A stretch of 64,000 bases of DNA from Ulota crispa (GCA_963920765.1 OY987249.1:12462817-12526816); one strand, 5' to 3'; counted from the stretch's first letter, positions 1-11,258 are shown. Notes: a model not told the origin generated them from the letters alone. Numbers and translations are program-made.

Positions 1-250
1 TGAGAACAATTAAGAATCTTTGAGAATCTTTTTGGAATCTTCAAGTATCTTTGGAAATCTTTGGGAGTCTTTTCAAGTTTTTTTGGAATCTTTGAGAATG
101 TTTGAGAATCTTTGGAAATTTTTGAAAATCTTCTTGGAATCTTTGAGAATCTTTTTAAAATCTTTATGAAATTTGTGAAAGTACTTCAAAATATTTATAG
201 AAATAGAATCTCTTAGACTGAATTGGAGTTCTTTAGGAATCTTTTTGTAA
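1..250. repeat. End of GAATCTTTGA-type tandem array
   Basis: Degenerate direct repeats of GAATCTTTGAGAATCTTT and variants. This is the 3' tail of the array seen in full at 40955-41930 in the sister element. Reading frames through it are lysine/phenylalanine-rich by-products of the repeat. Confidence 0.85.
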
Positions 251-1020
251 TTCATCAAAATACTTTAAAATATTTTTAATAAAAAAACTATTACAATAGT
301 TTAGGTTTGTTTTTGAAATCTTTCTAAACTCTTTTTGGACTTCATTAAAAAATTTTGAAGTTTTAAAAAATAAAAGAAGATTTCAAAAAAAAAAGAATCT
401 TTTAGAAGTTTGAGTGTACATTGACTGGTTTTATTTTTTTTACTTTTCACAATTTGGTAAGATTTAAAATTAGCAGCCTTTAAAGTCAAGTAAAAACATG
501 ACCATAATAACAAAAAAATCAATAGTTGTCTGTTGATCTGGACACTTTTGGACACAACTTCACTAATTCAACAAAATTTTATATAAAAAGTACAACATTT
601 TGTTGTTTTAAATACCAAAATTTCTTTACAAACAAATATGAAAGATGCTCCTCAAATCTTTGAAGAAATCATATATGTCCTTCAAGGATTAAAAGTACAA
701 AAAATATCTTTGTGTTACATGATAACCAAGTGTATAGTTTAATGCAAATTCTTACAAGAAACCAAAGGTGATTTTTACATTTCAAATAACACAAGGATAT
801 ATTTATCATTTCAAAATAGAAGAGTTTTTTATTAAATTTCCAAAACGATAGGAGTATAATTGATATTCCTACAAAAAATAAGGACTATTTTTTATGTTTC
901 ACATATTTTTGGCGTAAACTTGATATTTTGAAAGACTTAAAGGATATTTTTAGTATTTTTCCTTCTATTACTAACCAAATGAATTAAAAAAAAACAATCT
1001 TATTAAATATTTTTATAAGC

Positions 1021-1450
1021 TTTAAAAGATGGGAATTGATATGTGTACCACACCCTTCCAATTACTATACCACACTACGGGGTAAATTTTAGATTTCTAC
1101 CATCAAAAAGCTGAATTTGAAAATTTTGAATTCAAATTTGGACTTAGAGACCATGGTATTGTTTACAACCATAAAAAAAGTTGCAATTCAACAACACCCA
1201 ATGAAAAAGTTTAGTTAGGGAGAAAATTGTTAATTTTACTTTTGTTTGTAAAAAAAATAAGCTTTTTCATTGGGTGTTGTTGAATTGCAACATTTTTTAT
1301 GGTCTTAGACAATATCATGGTCTCTAAGTTCAAATTTGAATTTAAAATTCTCAAACTCAAATTTTTGATGGTAGAAATCTAAAATTTACCCCGGGGGTGT
1401 GATACAGTAGTTCAAAGGGTGTGGTTCACATATTAATGCTTTTAAAAAAT
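1021..1450. repeat. Long imperfect inverted repeat (hairpin) inside CACTA copy 1
   Basis: The left arm (ATATGTGTACCACACCCTT, then GGGGTAAATTTTAGATTTC) is mirrored by the right arm (GAAATCTAAAATTTACCCC, then AAGGGTGTGGTTCACATAT). Arms are about 190 nt around a loop of about 40 nt. Inner stem sequences AACACCCAATGAAAAAG and CTTTTTCATTGGGTGTT also pair. The same hairpin is present at 42795-43212 in the sister element, so it pre-dates their divergence. Confidence 0.85.
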
Positions 1451-2029
1451 ATTCAAAACTATTCAAAAGTCTATAGAATTTGGATTTTATAATTGCAAGG
1501 TTTTAATTCTGTAACTTTTCACGATATCATGTTATTTGAAGCTATCAAACTATGGAGGTTATTTTAACAAAATAAGGTTCTTTTTACAAAAAAATTAGCA
1601 CTAAATAATAATTATTAATGAATCCAACCTTTGCCTGCAACAATCTTTATGAGATTTGCAAATTCCAATAAAAACTTATAAACAAAATCAAAATGATGGA
1701 AATAAACAATGTTTTTAAAATTCCTAAACACCTTCTCTGATTTTAGCTCATAACTTTTGATAAAAAGATTGAAATCCAAAAAAAATTGTTGAAGGTGAAA
1801 GTAAAATACATTTACCAACTTTTTTTAGTTCTAAGTTTTTTGAAAAGAAGTCCTTTAATGGGCAGAAATAGCCTCCAAAGTCTACTAGATTATTAAAGAC
1901 ATGAACATTTAATGTACAAATAGAATCATGATACTAATGTGTGCATGTGTATTTGCACATTCTCTAATGGTTTTTGAGAATGTGATAGAGTTGTGGAATG
2001 TAAGGATAGAGGTGGGGGAGTTCAAACCC

Positions 2030-2125
2030 CACTGCCGGCAGCTACCCGGGGGTTCGGATAGCTGCCTTGGGGCTCGAGCAGCTGCCTGGGGGTTCGGGTA
2101 GCTGTCCGTGGGTTTGGGCAGCTGC
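2030..2125. repeat. GC-rich minisatellite, about 20-bp unit
   Basis: About four units of the type GGCAGCTGCCTGGGGGTTCG in an otherwise AT-rich element. The counterpart in the sister copy (43800-43935) has about seven units with different substitutions, so this is the fastest changing part of the element. Confidence 0.8.
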
Positions 2126-2403
2126 CCATCCCCTAAAATGTTCACTTTTTCATAAAACAAAAAAAAATCTATGAAAAAAAAAATTGAAAATTGAAAAGAA
2201 ATAGAATTGAACAACATAAAATACGTGAAAAGTAACAGAAATCAACAAAAAATTAACAAAAAACTATAAATAATCAATTGAAAATCAACAAAAATCAATA
2301 AAAAAGTATCCAAATCAACTTGACCAAATTCACAGAAAAAATCAACAATTTTTGGTTGAAATTCTGTTGATTTTGTGCTGAATTTTCTACTCGTGGGAGT
2401 GGC

Positions 2404-2660
2404 TCAGAGGGAGACGATATGCTCCATGGCTGCTTCAGAAACAAACTCCTCACAGGTTTTGTGTTTTTTAAGGTTGCTCAATGTAGTAGCTTTTTTTTGT
2501 GCTTTGCTTTTTCTCTCCTTGTGAAGACTATAACTCGCAATATGAGCTGCTGACACCTGTTGCATCCCCTCTAACATAACATTGATTTGTTTGTGTGCAT
2601 TGGGATGGGCACAGGTGAGGCTCATATTCTCTTGGAGAAATTGGCATCTTCAAGGACTGT
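2404..2660 (-). repeat. Dispersed repeat with residual reading frame
   Basis: Read on the minus strand, 2404-2625 is open for 73 codons (starting MSLTCAHPNAHKQINVML). Related sequence at 6240-6490 keeps the start of the frame (MSLTCAHP) before decaying, and a weaker relative lies near 4740-4830. A short frame recurring in three copies suggests an exon of a transposon-borne or duplicated gene. I do not recognise the protein. Confidence 0.4.
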
Positions 2661-3487
2661 GCTACGTTGCTCTCAATCTACACTCTTCTAAAACCTTGAT
2701 TTTAGGAGTTTTCAATTCTTGTTTAAAATTCCTAGTTTACTAGCTTAGTTGTTGAAGGCATCAATACAGACTTTCCGTTCTTTTACTAAGAAATCCTAAG
2801 GCTAAGCTTGGTTCCTTGAGCATCGATGTATAATTCTAGCTATGTTTAGCAGGTGCATATTTATTTATTCAAGAGAGGAACAGCTTATGGATACACCGAT
2901 TGGTACCTTGGCTTTCTATAATTACTGTTCTTGCTTCTACAAAGAGCTAATAGCTTAATCTCATGCTGCTACATACTTGCTCTTATAGCGGTTTTTTTCT
3001 CATCAACATAACTTTGCTGATGCAAACGATTACCATCACTGCCTATAGCTAATTGCAATTAGCCACTTTTTTTCTTGGTTTTTTGTTTGATATACTTTTT
3101 GAAATTAGAAGGCCTTACACTAAGCTAATACCTTCTACTAATTCTCACATGATAAACAACACGCTGAATTTGACATGGATCTCGATGCAAGTTGATTTTG
3201 ATCCTTGGTAGTAACATAAAAGTTTTTCATGACTTTATGTTTTGTTTCCATGCTGTAAACTCAAATCCCTAAAAGGATAAAAAACCAAATTTAGGTTTGA
3301 TAAGTACTTGGTACTATTGCTTGTTTTTCAGATACTTACATAATTCTGAGCCTAAACTTGGATCTATGCAATAAATCCCAAATCAAGGGTTAGTGGACAG
3401 GAGATTGTAAGAAACAAAAATGACTCTTGTAAGTTCTCAAAAAATTGCAAATGAGTGCCTCAAACTAGGGATGTGCCAAAAAAGGTT

Positions 3488-3525
3488 TTCTTATTTTTTT
3501 ATTTTTTTATTTTTTTATTTTTTTA

Positions 3526-3564
<39 letters not shown>

Positions 3565-3590
3565 TTACTTATTTTTTATTTTTATTTTTC
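3488..3590. repeat. Low-complexity tract (TTTTTTA)n then (ATT)n
   Basis: A run of T-rich heptamers passes into about a dozen ATT triplets. It is a microsatellite; the tyrosine/phenylalanine-rich frame across it is an artefact. Confidence 0.9.
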
Positions 3591-5197
3591 AAGATTTTGG
3601 CATCTAGTTTAGGATGCCAAATCTTTTTCATATCAATACTCTTGCTTATATTTGTACAAAACATAAGTACATCAAAGAGTAATGACATAGGACAAATACA
3701 TGAAGTATGAAGTTAGGTTAAAATTTAAATCCCACCCTTCTACCCATTGTGGTAAAAATTGATATCAAAAAATTAGTGGACTTAGAGGTATAATTTGCTC
3801 TTATGCAAATAAGAGCCTTATTTTTCTTCTTTTAAACTCTAGTTTGGTTATATACTAAAAGTTCAACCAAACTATGAGTCACCAAAATAGAGTTTCTGGT
3901 GCTATTAAGCTAAGTCGACTGAGGATTTGTGATGATAGGTATACTTAGGCTCTATAATTAAATGGACAATTTGAGTATTTTATTGCTCAATGAACCACAA
4001 TTACCAAACTAAGCCAGTTATGGGTCAAGATGCCTTGCTGATTGTCAAAATCTATAAACAAACCACTACCCCAGAAAGAGGCTCCAAGGCTAATCTTCTA
4101 GAAGCCAAGTAAGCGTTGTAATCAAAGCTATACATGAGCTTGAGTAGTGGGGATACAGAGAAAAGTTGGGAGCTTAGGATCTGTTAAGCTACGGTAGCAA
4201 TTCCAAAGAGAGAAAAAAACTTCAAGTTCACAAGCAACTCCATACACTAGTGGTTTTAGAAATAAATTCACATGCTACTTCTAGCAGTTCCGGAAATAAA
4301 CTTTAGATATGCATACTAGAAGTGGTTGTATGCTCTAGCGCTTGAGGAAAAAGTTCACATATTGTAAGTTGTTGGTGGTTCTGGCAAAAAGCTTGGTGTA
4401 CACAAGCCAAATGTTGGTGTGTGCACTACTAGCACTTTTTGGAAAGAGTTCACGTGCTGTAAGTTGCTAGTGGTTCTAGAAAAAAGCTTTGTGTGCACAA
4501 GTTGTAAGCTGCTTAGCTTGGAGGTCACAAGCTATAAGCAATTACCGCATTCTTACTTGGAGACACAACATTGAGTCTTGATTGAGGGTGTTTAGGATTT
4601 GATACAATGACCTCTTTGTCTTCTCAACATCCTTGCAGCTAGGTGATAGATGAGCTAATTCAAGTTGTCATTCTTGTTGTTTGTTTTTGAGATTCCTTGC
4701 GAAAGCGATAACAAGCGTAGTGAACTTAAGACACTTGATGCACCTCACTAACATCACATTGGTTTATGATTATTTTTGGGATAGGCACAAGTGAGGTTCA
4801 CTACCTCTTGGAGTTTTTCTAGCAGATTGCAAATGACTTCTACACCAAAACTCTCATGATTCATTGGTTTTGTTTTACTTTGCTTTAAGGACCTATAAGT
4901 TTTCTCACCTTAAATATTGTAGTAGAGAAATTATTTAGTGTACTTTGGAAAGAGACTACTTTTTGCTTATACACTTATTGGATTGGTTTATGATGGGAAT
5001 GTTCTATCAAATAGCATGATTGTTTTACAAACATTGTACAAGACTCATACTATGTGACTTTGACAAAAACAAGTCATCAAAAGAGTAAGACAAAACTTGG
5101 GTACTTGACAATTCTAGATCTATTATGATCTTGTAAAGACAAAATATTTGCAAAAGACTTGATCAAGATTAGTGCTTGTTTACAAGATGTTCCAAAA

Positions 5198-5242
5198 AGC
5201 TATTTTTATTTTTTTTCTTTTTTTCTTTTTTTCTTTTTTAAG
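5198..5242. repeat. Polypyrimidine microsatellite (CTTTTTTT)n
   Basis: Three or more units of CTTTTTTT in a poly-T context. Confidence 0.8.
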
Positions 5243-7434
5243 ATTCCTAGGCAAGTGTAAGCTCCTAGACTACTTGCCTTATAGGAGCTTCAATATATCA
5301 AGAACCATAAGTAGCTCTACTTCTATATATATGTTGTGATATATACATAAGCTATTACAAAGGTTATCAAAGCTTTGTTAAGCATGCTAAAACATAAACA
5401 ATACTCTATGAGGCACACTAGATATATACTATGTATATATACAAAAGATCCATAGATCAAATGGACACCCTAAGTCACCAATGACCCTCTTTGTGATTAT
5501 GTATTTATACCAATACTATCTAATTGATATGCAAGCTTTACAAAGGGATTACACAAGCCCTTTATAAAATAAACTAGGGTAGAAAGTCTTTTACCTTGAA
5601 AGTTGTTTCACTTCTCACACCCTTTTCTACATACGTGGTTCCCTCTATAGGTATTTTTTACCATTTAATCAACCTATAAATTTAGAGGTGCAAAAGAGTC
5701 ACATTTGTAAATTGAGAGTTATACTTCTAAGGCTCAAAGTTGTAAAGTTGTTTATATGCTTACTTATATGCTTACTTACTTACATGGCAATGATTGATGT
5801 CATTATTTAATGATGACAACACGAATAGTCTGATTCCATGTGATGACTACCAAAAGGTTATTTTATAGCTCAAAAAGTTAAGTCTATTACTAGACTACCA
5901 ATCACAAGCTATTTATTAGCAAATTTCTAGTTGATACAATTCAGCTTCTACCATGACAGTAGCCTCAAATTCTACTGCTAGGATTAATTAAGCACTAATT
6001 AAGCTAAGCAGTACTATCAGTTTCACTAATCTACTACCGGTCATCTCTCTTGTTTCCACTAAGCTTGCATTCCAGTCTGGTTTAACAGAGTACACCCTCT
6101 CTACTGCAGCGTTAGACTTGAGCTCGCATACATTGCTAGGATACCTTGTCTGCATACTGAGCTAATGGATACCAGAGTTTAACTGTCAAGCTCGGCTACG
6201 GAGACTTATACTTGAGGACTAGTGCGGGTGGTTTTCCTTTCGTGTCTACATGGCTTCTTCATAGGCTACACAGGTTTTGTTGCAAGGGTTTTTAATTTTT
6301 TAATTTTTTGGAAGTTATGTTTTATGCTTTGTCTTTGTCTCCTTGTGGTAATGACACATGTCATGAGCTGAAGACACCTGGTGTATCCCCTCTCATTTAA
6401 CATTGGTTTGTTTGGGTGCTTGGGATGGGCACAAGTGAGGCTCATGTCCTCTTAGAGATATTGGCAAATTTCAAGCACCTCAACATCTACTTCCTAAAAC
6501 CTCTTTGCTTTTCATTTTTCCATACTTCCATGAACCTTGAGTCTTGGAAGCTTATGATTTCTTTCCAAAAGTTCCTAGGATAATTGTTTTTTCACTTGAA
6601 ATATTAGTCATGGTTCTCAAACCTTTCTTTGTTTATGACAGTAGACAAAAGATTGAACATCTATATTTAGTCACTTTTTTTCTAAAACTTGACTAACTAA
6701 GCAACACAAGGCCTTTTTTTGGAAAAAAACGCTTGTCTGATGATTATGGTGAATCGCTTCAACTCTAATTACCTCAGTCTATAGCTGTAGCGCTCCTTTA
6801 AATTTAGTACACCTACATTTGGTTATACATGACCTATAAGTACACAAACTCTGATTCTATATCACGTGATGATTTTTTTCAAACCGGATTTTGTGAACTT
6901 ATCTGGAACAGACCACTGTTTTTCATACTGGTGATTCTTAGAATACTTGTGGTAACTTATACTAAAAATCTGAGTTATGCTGATATTAGTTTTGTACACA
7001 TATACTACTTATTGCTTATGGCTGTTTGACCTCCTAAGAAATCAGGATGCAAAAGGAATATTGGCTCATATGATTAGGCCACGTCAACGCGAATGTATTC
7101 TTTGTAGAATTCTTCCACGGATACACCTGGTTTTGAATACCCTTATCTGACTCTCATTGCTTGCTATCTGAAGTTGTAATCAACGTGCTATAAGCAAAGT
7201 GCATGATTACTTGAGTCTAAGCTGCTAGACACGTAATGCTATGAAACACTGATGTCTTACTCCAGCTTAGAATGTAGTTCAAAACAAACCAAAAATTTCA
7301 ACCTTACAGCATTGCAAAAGTTGCTGATAATAGTTACTAGATCCGAATGAAATGATTATATTGAAATTTAAAAAGTTGCTTTTTGAGAGCTTAAAAAAAT
7401 AGAAAAGTGCCCAAAAATGGGATGTACCAGAAAA

Positions 7435-7535
7435 AAAAATATATATATTTATATATTTTTTAATTTTTTAATTTTTTAATTTTTTATATTTTATATTTTT
7501 TAACTTTTTATATTTTTTTAATTAATTTTTTTCGC
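7435..7535. repeat. AT-only low-complexity tract
   Basis: Runs of TTTTTTAAT and TATATATTT with almost no G or C. Confidence 0.85.
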
Positions 7536-7630
7536 CATCAGCAGGGGCTGGTTCCCCACATCAAGAATCAAAAAAATGGAGGGCTGGAATTGTTTATAAA
7601 GGCCTTATTGAGGTCCCATATTTTTCTTAA

Positions 7631-8837
7631 TGGGAATCAGCTGGGAGTGGGAGACCTATCATGTGGAGTGATGAAAAGTATTTGAAGTTCAATGACTCTC
7701 CTGAAAAGTTGAGTTATGAGCTTTTTATAGATGGAATTGGCCTTGACAATGCCATGTTTATTTTACAAAAATGTCCATACGGGTTGTTAGATCTCTCGTG
7801 GCAAGGGCAACAAGACTACAATCATTTCTATGAAGAAACCAAGGCATGGGACAAAAGGCATTAAAAATTGGGCAAAAAATTTAAGTACTCCTTTTTTGGT
7901 AAGGTCTTTAGTTCATTCCTAGGAAGCTTTCTTGTAGAAGGTTGCATGTGTAGGGTTGTTTATGTTTTGTTGTCTAAAGGTTGGTTAGAAAGTGGTATGT
8001 GTACACTAACAAGTTTTATGTGTAATTGGAGTTTATGTAGGCCAAGGAAGGTGAGGGGCTAGCACCATCGTCAAACTTGCAGATGAAGGCTTTTTGTAGG
8101 GATTCTTACGAGGATTGGACTATCTATCAACAATTCCGACCTCGGAGTTTTTGTTGCCGGCAACGTTTTGGACAGCATGCAATTGCAACCAACATACTTT
8201 TTGCACAAGAAGGGGGAGTTTGCGCTGGTGACTGTGAAGTGGCCTCCATTTGAGAACAGTGTTGGACAAGTGTCGTATGCAAAGTTAATTTGGCATTATT
8301 TTTGTAAGGAGAAGGATAACAATTGGATGATAGATACTTACGTGAAGGATTGGGTTGAGTTTTGTTTGTACTACTCAAAAATATGGTACATTCAAAGACC
8401 TACAGTCTAAGGGTTACGTTCTGGGTTTGGTTGATGAAACCATGCAAGCCTTTGATATTTGGAAGGAGATGACCCAGTATATAACTATTTTGAAGCAAGA
8501 TAGAAATGTGGATGCTTATATTTTTTGTTCAGCTATACATAAAAAAACAATTGAGGGCCAAAATTTGCAACCTCAGGTTTGGGTCCTATTGGACATACCT
8601 GTTTCTGACTTGTCTATTGCCACACAAGGAAACCTACTTTGGATGATACATAATTTGATGGTTAACCCCCCTTCAAATCTTTCAAGATTTAAAGTTTTGT
8701 TTCAAAATGCAATTACATTTTCTCCAGAACGTCTTGGAAAATCATCCAGGTTCTATATCATTTTTTTAGGGCATTTATTTGTTTCAGCAGAATCTTCCTT
8801 CTTTACAATTTCCAAAGACACAAATGAAATGAGGTAA
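7631..8837 (+). pseudogene. Decayed protein-coding region, family not recognised
   Basis: Coding-like sequence runs through this interval in shifting frames. A first block (7631-7863) is open up to a stop after about 77 codons. A second block (about 8107-8357) reads NNSDLGVFVAGNVLDSMQLQ and continues WPPFENSVGQVSYAKLIWHY. The sense then moves to another frame near 8357 (a one-base shift) and continues to 8837 with YVLGLVDETMQAFDIWKEMT and VWVLLDIPVSDLSIATQGNL. Amino-acid composition is balanced and unlike the K/N/F-rich chance frames nearby, which is why I treat it as once coding. I cannot assign it: it could be a dead host gene or a transposon gene. A two-intron gene is an alternative, but no good GT-AG pair is obvious at 8357. 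Confidence 0.45.
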
Positions 8838-9354
8838 TTCATTTCTAATGTTTTGTACTTTTATTGCTCTTTTCTTTTCTCCACAACTTGCCTAATACAA
8901 TGTATGAATAATTTTTGCTATTTGTTGTTCTTCTATGTAGCATTTCCAGATTCAAAAACAACATTGAAGTGAGGAGGGTGTTTGTTTAAAACTTTTTCCT
9001 TTAGTTAGCACCAATGAAATCCATACTTTGGTAGGCAGTGATTGTTAATGTAAAGGTTATGAGCCTGTTTCATGAACAATCCCTTGTTGCTTGTTTATTT
9101 ATTGACTATTTCTGAACTTAGCTCATATAACCATTGTTGAAACTGCATTCCAAATGATTTTGACCTTGCTTTTCAATTTGGATGCTTTACACATATCTCA
9201 GACTTGAAAATGATGGACATCGCTTTCTATGGTCACATATGGTATATGTGAAGGACTTCAATTGCGTGAGATTTGTTAGCAATTCTTGTAATTTTGGGAT
9301 TGATCAAGTAATCGTGAGGTTTTTGTTGTGAAATTTGGTGATAAAAAATTTAAC
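8838..9354. other. Intergenic, nothing recognised
   Basis: AT-rich sequence with no convincing frame, repeat or RNA gene. Confidence 0.6.
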
Positions 9355-10080
9355 TACAAAAAATTAATGTTTTTGTACAACTTTGACTTGAATATCTTAT
9401 TCAATTTATTAGTTAAATTTAATCTAGTTTTTTTTATAAAAAATAAGAAATTTAAAAAACTTAATTTTGCAAAAAACTTATATATTCAAAATACATTATA
9501 ACAAAAAAATAATGTTCATCAAATAAATCATTTTCAAAATAATTTACTTTTTGAAATTTTTATCAAAATTCAAAACAAAAATAATCAAATTTACTGTTTG
9601 AAATTTGTATCAAAATTCAAAACAAAAATAATCAAATTTACTTCTTGAAATTTTTATCAAAATTCAAAACAAAAATCATCAAATAGTTAATTGGACTAAC
9701 AAATTATTTATTACAAAATCTGATTTTAAAGAAAATTTAATTGATACTATTTTTAATAATAATATAAATATTAGAAATTTAAAATATGAAAAAAACAAGA
9801 ATACATCATCATATTTTTCAAAGAGATCTATTAAATTAATTTCACAAATTAAAATAAATCAAATATTGAAAAAATCAGCAAAGTGGGCTTTTGTTGAAAA
9901 ATATATACCATGGTTTTTTATTTTTAAATGGTGGAAATATATTAAAAACATAGTTTTAAATAAATTTTTAGAATTGTTGTTGAAAATTAATGATCAATTT
10001 AATTATATTTTGCTAACAACTTTACAAAATAAAAAAGAAAATTTTAGTTATTTATTAAAAAGTTTATTATTTAATTAAAA
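9355..10080 (+). pseudogene. ycf2: Plastid ycf2 fragment (central region) in nuclear DNA
   Basis: From about 9690 to 10078 a frame without start aligns, from my knowledge of the family, with the central Ycf2 region ahead of its AAA-type ATPase domain. The block SAKWAFVEKYIPWFF, followed by KWWKYIKNI, corresponds to the SKWNLFQTYMPWF...YKYLNLIF stretch of seed-plant Ycf2. Upstream (9355-9690) the composition is the same but stops occur and a 47-bp unit is repeated three times. The frame runs straight into a truncated plastid 5S rRNA at about 10080, so its final stop is a junction artefact. Ycf2 is part of the plastid protein-import motor; this piece cannot function. It is very AT-rich, as bryophyte plastid genes are. 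Confidence 0.75.
9541..9690. repeat. Three tandem copies of a 47-bp unit
   Basis: Units begin at about 9541, 9588 and 9635 (AATTTACTTTTTGAAATTTT and close variants, each ending AAAACAAAAATAATC). They sit inside the ycf2-like stretch. The 47-bp period is not a multiple of three, so the frame changes between units. Confidence 0.8.
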
Positions 10081-10083
10081 AAA

Positions 10084-10164
10084 GTATTGTCACCGTAGTA
10101 GAGTTTCACCACCAAGTTTGGGATGGATTGGTGTGGTTCCTCTATGCCTAAGACACCAGAATAT
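10084..10164 (-). rRNA. rrn5: Plastid 5S rRNA, 5' two-thirds only (nuclear copy)
   Basis: The minus strand reads TATTCTGGTGTCTTAGGCAT, then AGGAACCACACCAATCCATC and CTTGGTGGTGAAACTCTACT, which is the start of chloroplast 5S rRNA with a few substitutions. Only about 81 of the usual roughly 121 nt remain. After CGGTGACAATACT the sequence changes abruptly to the ycf2 fragment. It is a non-functional NUPT piece. Confidence 0.88.
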
Positions 10165-10350
10165 CAACCCATAAAAATAACATAAGGAAAATGTAGTATT
10201 GGCTAATGCTAATCAAGCTCTAATTCTGGAAGATACATCACAAATAGATGTATCTTCCAGGCAAAGAAGTGTTAGGTTGATGTTTTTAAACAACCAAATA
10301 ATGAAAATAGATAGCTACCTAATAAAAACAATCAAGTCATATACGAACAA
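10165..10350 (-). other. Plastid rrn4.5-rrn5 spacer with perfect hairpin
   Basis: The spacer lies between the two rRNA pieces. It contains the inverted repeat CTGGAAGATACATC (10226-10239) and GATGTATCTTCCAG (10247-10260), a strong stem-loop. Its plastid identity follows from its position. Confidence 0.6.
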
Positions 10351-10448
10351 GGTTCAAATCTCTCGGTCTATTAGGATGCCTTACCTGCATACAATACTAC
10401 ACTTCCACTTGGCACCTATTGTGATGATAAACGGCTTGTCTTGCCAAC
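10351..10448 (-). rRNA. rrn4.5: Plastid 4.5S rRNA copy in nuclear DNA
   Basis: The minus strand reads GGCAAGACAAGCCGTTTATC, then AGGTGCCAAGTGGAAGTG, GGCATCCTAATAGACCGAGA and GATTTGAACC, matching chloroplast 4.5S rRNA over nearly its full length. The 3' end AGACCGAGAGATTTGAAC is the form I associate with bryophyte plastids. The order 4.5S, spacer (10165-10350), 5S is the normal plastid order, so this part of the insertion is collinear with a plastid genome. Confidence 0.88.
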
Positions 10449-10945
10449 GTTTGAGTACTAAGCGCTACGATGCTAAAGTATCCAATGCCACACTTCCAAG
10501 AAAAGCTCAAACGATCATTAACTACCCTTAATCCGGGGCGTAAACAATAGTATTTATATTATTGAAATTAAGAGAAAAATATAAATTTTGAAAAAAAAAA
10601 AATTAGTTGAAGGAGAGAGAGGGATGTGAACCTTTTTTAAAATTATGCTTATAAGATTATTTATTGATATGTATATATATATATATTCATTTTATTAGTA
10701 AATTCTAAATCCTCTAAATTTTTTATTTATTTATTATGGTTTTGTATTCATAAATGTATTGGTAATTAAAATATAAAATCTAATAAAAACAATTTATTTC
10801 AAATTAACCATTGTAAAAAGAAACCTAAACGCCTATTTGAAAGTAAGGGAAACAACATGATCTATAATTAAACAAAATAAATATTAAATTAAATCTAATT
10901 TTTAGATGGGATGGCAAAAAAAACCAAATTTAAAAAATTACAAAA
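10449..10945. other. AT-rich remainder of plastid insertion, unassigned
   Basis: 10449-10550 may be the 23S-4.5S spacer or the 23S 3' end, but I could not confirm it. 10550-10945 is extremely AT-rich with a TATATATATATAT tract near 10672. No gene is recognised. Confidence 0.4.
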
Positions 10946-10949
10946 AAAA

Positions 10950-11258
10950 TTATTTTTTGGTTGAAACTGAAAATGAAAATGATTTTTTATTAGTATTTTT
11001 TTTTTCAAATATTTCTAGCCATGAAAAATCTATTAAAAGACTTTCTAAAATATTACAAGCTAAATGAAAATCATTTTCAGCATATTTATCAAGTGAAATT
11101 AAATTATCCGGTTTATTTTCTAATATAAACAAAGAATCTCAAGCAGCTAACCCAACTAAACAACCTAAAGCATGAGGTAAAATAATAAATTCTTTTATTG
11201 TTGATTCAAAAAGTGAAGGCTCTAAATACCATTTAGATAGATAATAAATAAAAAAAAA
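10950..11258 (-). pseudogene. ycf2: Plastid ycf2 fragment (downstream of AAA domain)
   Basis: Read on the minus strand from 11258, the frame gives [20 protein letters not shown], then [12 protein letters not shown], a stop, and FILENKPDNLISLDKYAEND. This corresponds to the Ycf2 segment just after the AAA-type ATPase domain ([20 protein letters not shown] in seed plants). The in-frame stop is TGA where the family has TGG for tryptophan, a G-to-A change as expected after cytosine deamination in nuclear DNA. The first ycf2 piece is on the opposite strand, so the insertion is rearranged. Confidence 0.8.

Larger units (their letters stand above)
1..2395. mobile_element. Non-autonomous CACTA element, right-hand part (5' cut by window)
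   Basis: From about base 160 to 1990 this is nearly base-for-base identical to 41925-43760, which lies inside a complete CACTA element (40798-44183). The right end here reads TTTTCTACTCGTG, one base off the inverted terminus of the complete copy (TTTTCTACTAGTG). The left end lies outside the window. In order it carries the tail of a GAATCTTTGA-rich array (1-250), AT-rich filler, a long hairpin (1021-1450), a GC-rich minisatellite (2030-2125) and a subterminal zone rich in AATCAACAAAAA-like repeats (2240-2380). Subterminal repeats of this kind bind the TNPA-type protein in known CACTA systems. No transposase reading frame is present, so it would need proteins supplied in trans. Confidence 0.8.
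2396..7430. other. Gene-poor repeat-derived stretch
   Basis: No gene is convincing here. Three diverged copies of one segment can be recognised at 2404-2660, about 4740-4830 and about 6240-6490; the shared core reads GGGATGGGCACAAGTGAGGCTCA. At 4230-4560 there is a degenerate tandem of roughly 60-100 bp units (variants of GTAAGTTGCTAGTGGTTCTAG). Low-complexity tracts occur at 3488-3590 and 5198-5242. The pattern suggests old, broken transposons, but no superfamily can be named. Confidence 0.5.

Noticed and set aside
8663-8690. TTAACCCCCC as another TTAA-element end
   Set aside because: The match to the terminus consensus stops after nine bases, there is no inverted partner nearby, and it lies in the decayed coding region.
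9866-10078. A free-standing 70-codon gene
   Set aside because: The frame has no ATG start, continues upstream, and matches an internal part of plastid Ycf2; its stop is created by the junction with the 5S rRNA piece.
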